This document shows, in pieces, positions 27,576 to 36,564 of a stretch of 64,000 bases of DNA. This DNA is from an uncultured Bacteroidales bacterium (lineage in GTDB: Bacteria > Bacteroidota > Bacteroidia > Bacteroidales > P3). Position numbers and translations under genes: made by a program. Where the stretch lies: contig CAMVMF010000006.1 in assembly GCA_947168515.1 (NCBI GenBank), forward strand, positions 27,966 through 91,965. The letters are read 5' to 3'. Under the pieces are notes generated by a model. That model saw nothing but the letters and a program-made list of their open reading frames with translations. It ran no database searches and was not told the origin of the DNA. Positions within the stretch are counted from its first letter, which is position 1, and each line of letters starts with the position of its first letter.

Positions 27576-27584
27576 CAGCCGTTA

Positions 27585-27745
27585 TTGGTTACCCCTAGGG
27601 GTATTAAAAGGGAAGCAGGTGCAAGTCCTGCGCAGTCCCGCTGCTGTAAGTTCTACAACTGAGGCCCAGCATGTTACGTCACTGTGTGTCGCCATAGGCA
27701 CATGGGAAGACAGGGCCGATTGAACAAGCCAGAAGACCTGCCAAA
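27585..27745 (+). ncRNA. Cobalamin riboswitch
   Basis: The conserved blocks occur in order: GGTTACCCCTAGGGGT, AAAAGGGAA, GGTGCAAGTCCTGCGCAG, CCCGCTGCTGTAA, and near the 3' end GCCAGAAGACCTGCC (27728-27742), the B12-box form. A CGACAA/TTGTCG hairpin at about 27780-27813 may be part of the expression platform. The leader runs to the gene at 27890, so cobalamin should repress that gene. Confidence 0.9.
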
Positions 27746-27889
27746 ACGATGGATTCGGAGCACTTTCGAGGAAAAGTAACCGACAATGCCGACCCCTCTG
27801 GGCTTTTTTGTCGTTATAATATTTTACCCCCTCATAGTCCTCCGATGGGAAAAGAGTATTAAGGTATAATATTAATAAATTAAACAACG

Positions 27890-29602
27890 ATGAAAAAGTT
27901 TTTTACCAATTTGATGTTTCTTGCCTTGATAGGCATGGCCATGCCTGCCATGGCACAATCCCCTTCTGTTGCCAAAGATGGTGATACCGTCGAGGCCACC
28001 ATCGACGCTTCGCAAATCCTCTATTGGGTGGGCGAAGGCGACAACGAGGTGATTCTGGCTGTCAACTGGGCCGAGACTGCACTGGCTTGGGGCTACCGTT
28101 TCAGCGAATCGAGCGTTTCTGTGGCCACCGTCATGACCGCCATAGCTGCCGACGACCCTCGTTTGAGTTTCAGTGGCTCGGGCTACCTGGACGACATTCT
28201 TTTCTTCGATGCCGCCGCCGGCATGACGGACACCCTGCGCATCACTCCCGGCAACTACTGGGAGAGCACCCGCAACGGCGTGATGGATGCCGGCATGGGC
28301 CAGCAGCTGCAGGACGGCGACTTTGAGAAATGGTCGGACCCTGCCGCCGGCATTGCTGTCGACAGTTTCTACTACGAAGGCTGGGGCTGGATTTACACCA
28401 ATGTCTACACCATGCCCATCTTTGCCATCACCGACCCCGACACCACCAACATCCCTGATGAGAGTTCCCTTGCCGCTGCCGACATCCGCTTCTGGGTGGG
28501 CGAGGGCAGCAACGAGGTGGTGCTGGCCGTCAACTGGGCCGACACCGCACTGGCCTGGGGCTACCGTTTCGACGAGCCCACGGTCACTGTGGAGAATGTC
28601 CTTGCAGCCATTGCCGCTGCCGACCCACGCTTCAGCTACAGCGGTTCAGGGTTCATTAACGACATCTATTTCTTCGATGCCAAGCGCGGCATGACCGACA
28701 CCTTGCACATCACCCCCGGCAACTACTGGGGCAGTTCCCGCAACGGTTTGATGGATGCCGGCATGAGCCAGACACTGGTGGATGGCGACTTTGAGAAATG
28801 GGCCGACCCCGCTGCCGGTGCCATTTCGGGCTGCAGCTACTTTGCCGGCTACGGCTGGTTCTACAACTACGCCTACCCCATGGCTGTCACCCCTGTTGCT
28901 GCTCCGCTGCCCGACGAGGCCACTATCGATGCTTCCGAAATCCTCTATTGGGTGGGCGAAGGTTCCCATCAGGTTGTCATGGCCGTCAACTGGGCCGACA
29001 CCGCCCTGGCTTGGGGTTACCGTTTTGCTGACGACTCCGTCACCGTAGAAACCATGATGAACGCCATTGCCGCCGCCGACCCACGACTGAGCCTACGTGT
29101 TTCCGGCTACCTCGACGACATTCTCTACTACGAAGAAGGCATGGCCGACACCCTGCGCGTTGCCGAGGGCAGCTACTGGTCCAGCACCCGCAATGGCTAT
29201 GGCGACATGGGCATGGCGCAGTATCTGGTTGACGGCGACTTTGAGAAGTGGGCCGTTCCCGCCGCCGGCGTTGTTGCCGACAGCGTTTACTATGAAGGTT
29301 GGGGCTGGTCCTACATCTACATCTACCCCATGGCCATCACGCCTGTCACCGTTCCCGCCCCTGTGGCCATCGACGCTGTTGCCAGCACCGTCGAACTCAA
29401 CTGCTGGCCCAACCCCGTCGTCGACCGTGTGACGGTCACCATCAGCCACGAAAGCAGCGCACAGCTCTTCGACCAGGCAGGTCGCTTGGTGGCTGCCTAC
29501 ACCCTCCATCAGGGCGAGAACACCCTCGACCTCTCCTCCCTCCATACTTCCGTCTACCTCCTCCGCGTGGGCAACACCGTCCAGAAACTCATCAAGCGCT
29601 AA
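27890..29602 (+). CDS. Secreted three-repeat protein with T9SS sorting domain, under B12 control
   Basis: 570 residues. A signal peptide ends after PAMA (residue 22). Three repeats of about 150 residues follow, at about 40-190, 197-345 and 350-500. Each has YWVGEG, VNWA-TALAWGYRF, AIAA-DPR, a GSGY/LDDI strand, a MTDTL/MADTL turn, GNYW-STRNG and DGDFEKW. The last 70 residues are a type IX secretion sorting domain (CWPNPVVDRVTV, DQAGRLV, YLLRVG). I do not know a named family for the repeat. B12 control and surface export suggest a role in capturing or handling corrinoids or a B12-linked nutrient; that is inference. A strong terminator follows. Confidence 0.8.
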   Translation: MKKFFTNLMFLALIGMAMPAMAQSPSVAKDGDTVEATIDASQILYWVGEGDNEVILAVNWAETALAWGYRFSESSVSVATVMTAIAADDPRLSFSGSGYLDDILFFDAAAGMTDTLRITPGNYWESTRNGVMDAGMGQQLQDGDFEKWSDPAAGIAVDSFYYEGWGWIYTNVYTMPIFAITDPDTTNIPDESSLAAADIRFWVGEGSNEVVLAVNWADTALAWGYRFDEPTVTVENVLAAIAAADPRFSYSGSGFINDIYFFDAKRGMTDTLHITPGNYWGSSRNGLMDAGMSQTLVDGDFEKWADPAAGAISGCSYFAGYGWFYNYAYPMAVTPVAAPLPDEATIDASEILYWVGEGSHQVVMAVNWADTALAWGYRFADDSVTVETMMNAIAAADPRLSLRVSGYLDDILYYEEGMADTLRVAEGSYWSSTRNGYGDMGMAQYLVDGDFEKWAVPAAGVVADSVYYEGWGWSYIYIYPMAITPVTVPAPVAIDAVASTVELNCWPNPVVDRVTVTISHESSAQLFDQAGRLVAAYTLHQGENTLDLSSLHTSVYLLRVGNTVQKLIKR

Positions 29603-29642
29603 CTGCCGCAGACATAGAAATCTGCACAGCATAGAACAGAAA

Positions 29643-29678
29643 AGCGGAACCGCGCCTATTGCGGTTCCGCTTTTTTTT
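29643..29678 (+). terminator. Strong intrinsic terminator
   Basis: GCGGAACCGC and GCGGTTCCGC form a 10-bp perfect stem with a 7-base loop, followed by eight Ts. Confidence 0.9.
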
Positions 29679-29696
29679 CATTCAGCGATAATTGTG

Positions 29697-30488
29697 TCAG
29701 TTCTTAGGGCAAAATGGGCACTTCTTGCCGATGCATTGATTGTTGATTTGACTGCGTGAACAAGTCACTTGAGGTTTTTCCATTTCCACCCCCAAGTGCT
29801 CTTTGACAAAGTCCACGGCCGCCAGCACCGACAGATACGAATCTCGCTTACAGCAGCGGGGGCCACCATTCAGTGCCACCTGTTCTAGGGCCTTTGCGGT
29901 CAGCAGATTGCACAGCTGCCAAGTGTCGGTAGAGAGAGGTGTATTGCGTGTGGCTACCGACAGGAAAATGCCTGTGCTGATGGCTGCCCCGCAAGCACCC
30001 ATATAGCCACAAGCCCCACCAGGCACCTGCTGACCACGGCTCATCACCTCAGGCAAAGCCGCGGCAAGGTCCAAACGAAGACTGTCGTCAGGCAGGGCAT
30101 TGTTGTAGGCCGTCAGCAGCGCAGCACCCACCAGCACATGATGCTCTGGGCCATGCATGTGGCAGAATGGCTGGGACATCATCTTCTCCAATATGGCTAT
30201 GGGGTCCTTAGAAGTCTCGTCCAGACACATAGCCAGAATGGAGTCCATGCCCTTGGTGTGACAGCTGCTGCAGACATAGTGGCCGTCCACACAGCGTGTT
30301 TTGCTCATTTCTTGTTTGTGGCATAGGACACACTCCATCAGCGTGTCCTGCTGCAAATACTCTAGCGGTTTTCCGCAAATAAGGCATTCTTCGTTGGCCA
30401 TAGTGGTAGTTTTAGCATTGTCGCTCTTGCTGCCACAAGCCGTCAAAAGCATTGCCACAGCAATAAAAACGATAGTTTTTACTCTCAT
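29697..30488 (-). CDS. DUF5714-domain lipoprotein
   Basis: I start at MRVKTIVF (30488): it gives a lipoprotein signal with Cys18 and lies 23 bases past a -7 element, whereas the longer frame runs backwards into the next gene. The 263-residue protein matches DUF5714: a zinc-type N-terminus (CLICGKPLEYL, CVLCH, CSSCH), MHGPEHHVLVGAALL, PGGACGYMGACGAAISTGI, GGPRCCKRDSYLS. The C-terminus is Cys-rich (CIGKKCPFCPKN). DUF5714 proteins are usually read as cytoplasmic and often sit by radical-SAM or methyltransferase genes; here the start suggests export. If the internal Met of MANEECLIC were used, it would be cytoplasmic. Confidence 0.78.
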   Translation of the reverse strand: MRVKTIVFIAVAMLLTACGSKSDNAKTTTMANEECLICGKPLEYLQQDTLMECVLCHKQEMSKTRCVDGHYVCSSCHTKGMDSILAMCLDETSKDPIAILEKMMSQPFCHMHGPEHHVLVGAALLTAYNNALPDDSLRLDLAAALPEVMSRGQQVPGGACGYMGACGAAISTGIFLSVATRNTPLSTDTWQLCNLLTAKALEQVALNGGPRCCKRDSYLSVLAAVDFVKEHLGVEMEKPQVTCSRSQINNQCIGKKCPFCPKN

Positions 30489-30510
30489 TTGTAATGTCAC
30501 ATTTTGGCCG

Positions 30511-30518
30511 CAAAGATA
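30511..30518 (-). promoter_or_regulatory. -7 element of the DUF5714 gene
   Basis: The reverse strand reads TATCTTTG, 22 bases before the ATG at 30488; this supports the chosen start. Confidence 0.55.
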
Positions 30519-30550
30519 CGCTTTTTCTTCGAAATGGCAGTTTTTCCCCC

Positions 30551-31210
30551 TCAGAATCGCCATCCGGCGCCCAGGGTCACCCGGTGCGGCCTCACCCACA
30601 TGTTGTCGCCGTGGTCGAAAGCAAGCAAGTCGGATAGGCTGAGGCGGTAGGCCACGTCGACAAAGAGTCCGCAGGGCAGTTCGTATCCCACCGTGGCCCC
30701 CAGGCCTGAATGGCTGTCGGTCATGGCCATGGTTTCTGCACCGGTGGAGGGGTCTATGTCGATGACGTGGTGATAGGGGTTGAAACTGCCTGCGGCACCC
30801 GTGTAGCTGCCGTCGATGATGAACTGGGTGTAAGGGCCAAAGCCCACATATCCCCAGCCGCGAGTGCTGTTGCCGAAGCGCACGGTGGCAAAGATGGGTA
30901 TCTCTATGCCCCATGAGCTGAGCGAGTGCTGCACGCCGTCCCCGGTCAAAAGGCTGCGCTCAAAAGTGTAGTTGAGACCAAAACGGATAGCAAAGTGCTT
31001 TCCGATGTTATAATCCATGAAGAAAGTACCCTCGCCACCTAGGGCCGGGGCAGAGGTGAGACTGAGGGGCAGCCCATTCAGCAACGGCTGCGAAAGGTTG
31101 GCACCGAGCCTAAAACCATAGTTGACCACCCGGTTGGTATCTGCGGCATGGCCTGCAAAAGTCATCAAGCCAAGAATTGCTATTAAAACTAAGCGTTTCA
31201 TATTTCTCAT
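30551..31210 (-). CDS. Outer-membrane beta-barrel protein (PorT-like)
   Basis: 219 residues with a signal peptide (MKRLVLIAILGLMTFAGHA; a Met three codons earlier is also possible). The mature part alternates aromatic and polar residues in about eight strands (FRLGANLSQP, FAIRFGLNYTFE, WGYVGFGPYTQF, VTLGAGWRF), typical of PorT-like outer-membrane barrels. It follows the truncated DUF5686 gene by 2 bases, so it probably lost its original promoter when that gene was cut. Confidence 0.72.
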   Translation of the reverse strand: MRNMKRLVLIAILGLMTFAGHAADTNRVVNYGFRLGANLSQPLLNGLPLSLTSAPALGGEGTFFMDYNIGKHFAIRFGLNYTFERSLLTGDGVQHSLSSWGIEIPIFATVRFGNSTRGWGYVGFGPYTQFIIDGSYTGAAGSFNPYHHVIDIDPSTGAETMAMTDSHSGLGATVGYELPCGLFVDVAYRLSLSDLLAFDHGDNMWVRPHRVTLGAGWRF

Positions 31211-31212
31211 TT

Positions 31213-32379
31213 TTAAATTGATAATCTAAATCCTATTCTTATTCCGCTCAGGTTGCTGGCAGGCAAACCGTCGGTGTAGGTGAGCCTACGCACATAGTCT
31301 ATGCGGATGCACCGTAATATGTTTTCCAGTCCGAAACTGACTTCGCAGTAGGGTGTGGTGCCAAAAGGTTCACAGCCGTCGGGCAAGGCATATAGTCCGG
31401 CATGCCCGAAGCGCGGATTGTTCTTCGGCGACAGCGAGCCATAGATGCCGCTGAACGAAACCACCTCGCGCAGCCGCAGTTTCTTCACCAAGGGGATGCG
31501 GTTCAGAATCCAGCCTTTGAGATAATAGGTGGCATGGAGGGCCAACCACTGGTCGGCAACAAACTCCATGGGACGCATCAGGGTGAAACTGTTGGGCGAC
31601 AGGTAGAGCGAGAAATTGCTCTGCGGGGTGAAAAGGCCTGGCAAAGGCACGCGGTTCCACACCACGCCGGTGTGGATGCGCGTGTCGATATGACCGAAGG
31701 AAGAGAGCCAGAATCGCTTCTCCCCAATGATGTCGGTGCGCTGGTAAGGGAAGCTGGCATCTATCAGTCCGACCGTATGGCGCAGCCGGAAAACAGGCGC
31801 GTCCTTGCTCAGATTGAAAGGCGATTCGCTGCCCATGCGGTTGTTGTAGAGGGGTTCGCCCGGCGCGTAGCGCAGCTGCAGACCCGCCTGCCACTGCGAA
31901 AACTGCTCCACCTTACGCAAGGTGCCGTCGGCAACAATGCGCTGGTAGTTCAAAGACCCTGCAGGCTCATTGTCGGAATACTCCACCCAGGCATCCAAGC
32001 TCAGCCGGTTTTCCCACTCATGCTCGTAGCGCAGGTTGGTGCGACGCACATACTGCATGGCGGTGGGTTCCAGTGTGGGCCAGCGCGACATCAGTATATT
32101 GTCACGGTCCAGCAGGTCGGTGGACTGGCCTGGGTTCTCCAGGTCGTACATGGTCCGAAAATAGAGAGCGTGACGCAGCGACTCGTAGGGATGGTACTCC
32201 TTGGGGCGGAAACTATAGATGGCCGTGGCACTGTATTTCACACGCAGGTCTTTGGTGCCAAAGGCCATATACCCATTCATGAACCAATGGTTGCTAAGGT
32301 TGGCGGTGGTCATGCCGCCCACACGCAAACGCAGTCCTTCTTGCGGGTTGAGACTTATGAAATTATATATGGGGCCCAA
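31213..32379 (-). pseudogene. DUF5686-family barrel protein, N-terminal half missing
   Basis: 388 codons that read as the C-terminal half of a DUF5686 protein (GPIYNFISLNPQEGLRLRVGG, LSNHWFMNGYMAFGTKD, AGSLNYQ, the closing barrel strands and RIGFRLSI). Full-length relatives are about 800 residues with a signal peptide and a carboxypeptidase-regulatory domain, both absent here. The frame opens only with a TTG after a stop three codons upstream, and an unrelated gene on the other strand begins at once. I take it as a remnant left by a deletion or rearrangement at about 32380. Confidence 0.7.
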
Positions 32380-32406
32380 GTCGAATTAAATACTGATATA
32401 TCAGCA

Positions 32407-33249
32407 TTGCTTGATGGATGTGACCTCTATCCCGACCGAATCCTGTTGGCCAATGGCAGCCAAATGCAGGCCCTACGTCCCACATTAGAATCGCTTCAGA
32501 CACAGGTATTCCGTCCCAATTGCGCTATCGTGGTCATGTGCTCTCGGGGCAGTCTGGAACTCCAAATCAATTTTCAGCAATTTCGATGTACAACCGGTCA
32601 TTTCATCATTATCATCCCCCAGCAAATTGTACAGTTCACAAGCATCAGTCCCGATTTCGACGGCCTCGCCATGGCCTTTGCCAACTCATTCCTCCAGACA
32701 CTCAACATAGGGTCCATCCTGCAGCCCAGCCTCTCAGTCCGCCAAAGCCCCTTGGTAGAGGCCATCCCAGGGGTGGAGGAAGCTTTCACCAATCTATTTG
32801 GCATGATACGGGGCCTGCTTTTTGCTCCAAACCACCCACATCGCGACCATGTCATGCGCCTTTTGGTAGAGGCGTACTTTTTCGGCATGTACCATTACCT
32901 GCAGAACGCCCCAATTCGGCTTAACACCGCTGAGTTTCACACCGATTCATTCCTTCGTCTTGCCCAGCAGCAAGCCCGCCAGCATCACGAAATAGACTAC
33001 TATGCCTCTCAGCTTGGGCTAAGCAAGAAACGCCTTGCCGCCTGTGTCAGGAAGGTAACCGGCCGCACAGTATCGGACTGGATAGACAGCCATATACTGC
33101 TGGAAGCCAAGTGGCAACTTAAATCGACCCAGAAATCCGTCAAGCAAATAGCCGCTGAACTGTATTTTTCAAGTCCGTCCAGTTTTGGAGCATGGTTCAA
33201 ACACCACACCGACACCACCCCTGCCCTTTTTCGCCAACTGGGGCAGTAA
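32407..33249 (+). CDS. AraC-family regulator, 5' end probably lost
   Basis: The C-terminus carries two helix-turn-helix units (DYYASQLGLSKKRLAACVRKVTGRTVSDWID and VKQIAAELYFSSPSSFGAWFKHH), the AraC DNA-binding domain; the first 170 residues look like an AraC sensor. There is no ATG in frame near the expected N-terminus; options are a TTG at 32407 with no ribosome-binding site or an ATG at 32464 that drops about 19 residues. The frame runs back without a stop into the antisense of the DUF5686 remnant, so the true 5' end was probably removed at the same junction. Confidence 0.65.
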   Translation: MLDGCDLYPDRILLANGSQMQALRPTLESLQTQVFRPNCAIVVMCSRGSLELQINFQQFRCTTGHFIIIIPQQIVQFTSISPDFDGLAMAFANSFLQTLNIGSILQPSLSVRQSPLVEAIPGVEEAFTNLFGMIRGLLFAPNHPHRDHVMRLLVEAYFFGMYHYLQNAPIRLNTAEFHTDSFLRLAQQQARQHHEIDYYASQLGLSKKRLAACVRKVTGRTVSDWIDSHILLEAKWQLKSTQKSVKQIAAELYFSSPSSFGAWFKHHTDTTPALFRQLGQ

Positions 33250-33728
33250 CAGCCATACCGCAGAGAGTCCCGCAGGGAGCAGCACCCCGTTTGGCAATGC
33301 TTGGGGCCTCCCGCCCCCATCATCAAATTTTATCATTTATCTGGCTGATTTGCATAATACGATGCCTACGGTCATGCCTGTTTTTGCTTTCTCGTGATAA
33401 CATGTGCGTTCGCTACAAGTGTATGTGTAATAACTGGCAGTTGCTATTGGATTTTACGGCTTATCAATCCAGGTCTGTTGTGCCATTCTTGCTCAAAAAC
33501 AATATTTTACAGCTTTCTAAGGTTTAAAAACCAATGCCGACCCATGTTTTTTCAAACTTCCACCCCCGTTTTACTACGCTTTGGACATATCGAATCTGAG
33601 CAAAAAGAAAAAAAATACCATAGGCAAAGAATCTAATAAACAAATGATAGTCAACTACTAGCAAACCCACTTCAAATTTTTTTTGTAGATCTGGTACATT
33701 TTTTTTATTCCAATTCGGAAAAAGTGTG
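33250..33728. other. Intergenic stretch without a recognisable gene
   Basis: About 480 AT-rich bases between the AraC-type gene and the next promoter. Small frames are present but none looks coding. Confidence 0.5.
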
Positions 33729-33736
33729 TAACTTTG
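33729..33736 (+). promoter_or_regulatory. -7 element of the membrane-protein gene
   Basis: TAACTTTG lies 23 bases before the ATG at 33760. Confidence 0.5.
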
Positions 33737-33759
33737 CAGCGCAAAGCACTTTTAAAACT

Positions 33760-34404
33760 ATGGATAACAAAGACGCTCTCAATACGCTCAAAGAAATCAA
33801 GGACCTCATGGCCCGTTCTTCACGATTTCAGACCATCAGCGGATGGTCCATTGTCATCATTGGCATCTATGCCAGTATAGTTTCGTTGGGAGCCTGGCTG
33901 CTGCTTGGCAACCACGAGCCCTACACGTGGCTTCCCGCCTTCGCACAGGACTTTGCCATCAACACCCCATCACGCACCATTCTGGCCCTCGTCATAGCAG
34001 CAGTTCTGGTGGTAGTGTCGTTCCTTACCGTCTGCCTAGGCTCCTACCTCAAGACCAAACGGGTCAACCAAACTTTTGCCTTCGACCAGACAGTGCGCCG
34101 CAGCCTCATCAATTTCTTTGTACCCGCCATCGCCGGAGCCCTGTTCTGCGTGGCCATGCTGGTTCAAGGGCACTACGGCCTCACATCCTCCATCATGCTA
34201 CTCTTCTACGGCCTGGCCCTGATCAACTGCAGCCACTACACCAGCTCCTCCATTGCCCTGCTGGGTTATGGGCAGCTTCTGTTGGGCATAGTGGACTGCT
34301 TCGTCATCGACCATGCTATACTGTTCTGGTTTCTAGGGTTCGGCCTGTTACACATCATCTATGGTGCCACGACGGAAATAAGAAAAGTAAAAGGTAAAAA
34401 CTAA
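33760..34404 (+). CDS. Multi-pass membrane protein in the creD group
   Basis: 214 residues from MDNKDALNTLKEIKDLM; the longer frame overlaps the promoter. A short cytoplasmic amphipathic helix leads into about six membrane segments. No catalytic motif or family is recognised with certainty. Similar membrane proteins commonly precede a small winged-helix regulator and creD in Bacteroidota, as here, so the three probably act together. A (GAGATTT) repeat tract separates it from the regulator gene. Confidence 0.72.
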   Translation: MDNKDALNTLKEIKDLMARSSRFQTISGWSIVIIGIYASIVSLGAWLLLGNHEPYTWLPAFAQDFAINTPSRTILALVIAAVLVVVSFLTVCLGSYLKTKRVNQTFAFDQTVRRSLINFFVPAIAGALFCVAMLVQGHYGLTSSIMLLFYGLALINCSHYTSSSIALLGYGQLLLGIVDCFVIDHAILFWFLGFGLLHIIYGATTEIRKVKGKN

Positions 34405-34423
34405 AAACTAAAAGGGTGGGCGG

Positions 34424-34583
34424 TGAGAATTGAGATTTGAGATTTGAGATTTGAGATTTGAGAATTGAGAATTGGGAATTGAGATTTGAGATTTGAGATT
34501 TGAGATTTGAGATTTGAGAATTGGGAATTGAGATTTGAGATTTGAGATTTGAGATTTGAGATTTGAGAATTGGGAATTGAGAT
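34424..34583. repeat. Seven-base tandem repeat tract (GAGATTT)n
   Basis: About 160 bases of near-perfect GAGATTT units with GAGAATT and GGGAATT variants. On the reverse strand every frame gives the same heptapeptide pattern S-Q-I-S-N-L-K, because the unit is seven bases, so the open frames there are a product of the repeat, not genes. Confidence 0.92.
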
Positions 34584-34696
34584 CGGAGTAATGGCCCACC
34601 ACTAATAACTAAAATAATAGAATCAGTCACTATCAGTCACGCAAAGGCACAACGCGCCACTAGCCCTTCACTTATAAAAAAAAGAAATAAAACAAC

Positions 34697-35005
34697 ATGA
34701 ACCCCCTCGACAATCTCAACAAAGCTTTTGAAAGCAAGGCCCGCCTCGGCATCATGTCGGTACTGATGGTCAATGAGTCCGTCGACTTCACCTCGCTCAA
34801 GTCTTTGCTGAACCTTACCGACGGAAACCTCGCCAGCCACACTCACACACTAGAAGAAATGGGCTACATCCAGTGCGAGAAACGCTTCATCGGACGCAAA
34901 CCCAACACCACCTTCCAAATCACCCAGGCCGGCAGCCAAGCATTCAAAGCCCATCTGGAGGCCCTCGAAGCCCTGATCCAAGGGGCCACCGCCGCAAAGA
35001 AGTGA
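34697..35005 (+). CDS. Small winged-helix transcriptional regulator
   Basis: 102 residues: NLNKAFESKARLGIMSVLM, then FTSLKSLLNLTDGNLASHTHTLEEMGYI with a recognition helix, a basic wing KRFIGRKPNTTFQITQAG and a C-terminal helix. This is the winged-helix type (HTH_34, MarR/ArsR-like) often placed before creD in Bacteroidota. It probably controls the membrane-protein gene and creD. No metal-binding Cys/His cluster is visible. Confidence 0.83.
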   Translation: MNPLDNLNKAFESKARLGIMSVLMVNESVDFTSLKSLLNLTDGNLASHTHTLEEMGYIQCEKRFIGRKPNTTFQITQAGSQAFKAHLEALEALIQGATAAKK

Positions 35006-35177
35006 CGCGTTTTTTTTGGCCCTTTTACTTTGCGGCGCAAAGTAAAAAGAGAGGCAATCTGTTGAAGGGATAGATTAAATAGAGTTGTATAGATTCAATA
35101 GAACATATAAGAGTCGCTACAACATTTTTGATAATAAAAATACATGATAGAAGTTAAAAATTAAACACTTATTTTTT

Positions 35178-36470
35178 ATGGAAAACACCGCAAACACCAC
35201 CCAACTCAGAGACTCCGGTCTCAACAAGAACGGCAAACTGGCTGTCAAGCTCATCATCATTTTCGTTCTCAGCCTTCTGCTTATGATTCCCCAAGTATTC
35301 ATCCAAAACATTGTTGACGAACGGGTCGAAACCGAAAGTACGGCCTCCTATGAAATATCCGAGCAATGGGGCTCCTCGTGCCGACTGATAGGCCCCGTGC
35401 TTTTTATCCCAGGCAACAAAGTAGAGCACAACGTCTACATCCTTCCCGAAGAATACAAAGCCAGCGGCAACATCGAAACCAGAACACTGAAACGCGGCAT
35501 CTACGATTTCTCGGTCTACGAAGCCCCTATGCAACTTTCGGGAACCTTTACCCTTCCTAAAGAGCTTACCGCCGAGCAGCTCAACCGCATCAAGGCTGGA
35601 CATGCGCGGTTACTATTCAGCGTCAGCGACTTCCGTTCTTTCACCGACAACCCTATCCTTACTTATGAAGGCGCTACCATCGAACTCTCCTCCGAGGGCT
35701 ACAAGCTAGGGGGCGACAATGCAATTTCCGCTCTCGTTCCTATCCAGACCATACTCAATGGCGGCAGAATCAACTTCTCACTCTCTGTCCCCCTCAAAGG
35801 GTCTAACGACCTCAGCATCGTGCCCGTGGGCCGCACAACCACAGTGTTCCTCAGCTCCGACTGCCCCACCCCCAGCTTCGGCGGACGCTATCTGCCGGCC
35901 AACCGAGAGGTTAGCGACCAGGGCTTCACGGCAGACTGGAAAGTCCTGGGGCTCAACCGCGACTTCCCGCAAGTCCTCAGCCGCTACGATGCCCTCAACA
36001 ATCCAGGCACCATCGACGTTAACTTGCGCGTACCCGTGGAACAGTATCAACAAACCACCCGCAGCATCAAGTATGCCTACCTCATCATACTGCTCACCTT
36101 CGCCGTGGTATTCTTTGTCGAAATCCGCCGCAAAACTCCCATTCACCCAATCCAGTATGCCTTGGTGGGCTTAGCACTGGTGCTCTTCTACACCCTGCTG
36201 CTCTCTTTCTCCGAGCATCTCACCTTCTTACTTTCATACTTCATAGCAGCAGCCATGACCATTACCCTTATTACTGCCTTTATGCGCGCGCTCCTCAAGC
36301 ATTGGGGCGCAGCCATAGCCATTGGCGCACTCCTCACCCTGCTTTACCTTTTCATCTATGTGATCATGCAGCTCGAAAGCTACGCCCTCCTTGTCGGCAG
36401 CCTTGGCATCTTCGTCATCCTGGCCATTGCCATGTATGCTTCTCAGAAAATAAACTGGAATCAGAAATAA
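35178..36470 (+). CDS. creD: CreD-like inner-membrane protein
   Basis: 430 residues. One N-terminal membrane segment (KLAVKLIIIFVLSLLLMIPQVFI), a periplasmic beta-rich domain of about 250 residues (VLFIPG, GNIETRTLKRGIYDFSVYEA, LSGTF), then four membrane helices at about 295-420. The layout and motifs match CreD (inner-membrane CreD family). In enteric bacteria creD is controlled by CreBC; here a winged-helix protein is the likely regulator. A clear terminator follows. Confidence 0.87.
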   Translation: MENTANTTQLRDSGLNKNGKLAVKLIIIFVLSLLLMIPQVFIQNIVDERVETESTASYEISEQWGSSCRLIGPVLFIPGNKVEHNVYILPEEYKASGNIETRTLKRGIYDFSVYEAPMQLSGTFTLPKELTAEQLNRIKAGHARLLFSVSDFRSFTDNPILTYEGATIELSSEGYKLGGDNAISALVPIQTILNGGRINFSLSVPLKGSNDLSIVPVGRTTTVFLSSDCPTPSFGGRYLPANREVSDQGFTADWKVLGLNRDFPQVLSRYDALNNPGTIDVNLRVPVEQYQQTTRSIKYAYLIILLTFAVVFFVEIRRKTPIHPIQYALVGLALVLFYTLLLSFSEHLTFLLSYFIAAAMTITLITAFMRALLKHWGAAIAIGALLTLLYLFIYVIMQLESYALLVGSLGIFVILAIAMYASQKINWNQK

Positions 36471-36490
36471 AGGCCTATTCGACCTAATGG

Positions 36491-36531
36491 GCGGGTGCTA
36501 GAGTCACTGCGATTCTCGGCACCCGCTTTTT
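36491..36531 (+). terminator. Intrinsic terminator of the creD group
   Basis: GCGGGTGC and GCACCCGC pair across a 20-base loop and are followed by five Ts. Confidence 0.8.
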
Positions 36532-36564
36532 ATAATCCTTTAAGGCCGCCACACTTTTTTTATC

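Noticed and set aside
30489..30914. N-terminal extension of the DUF5714 frame
   Set aside because: It is the reverse-frame reading of the barrel gene; a -7 element and lipoprotein signal place the start at 30488.
31402..32379. N-terminal extension of the AraC frame
   Set aside because: It is antisense to the DUF5686 remnant, not part of an AraC protein.
34355..34630. Minus-strand frames with S-Q-I-S-N-L-K repeats
   Set aside because: Produced by the seven-base repeat in every frame.
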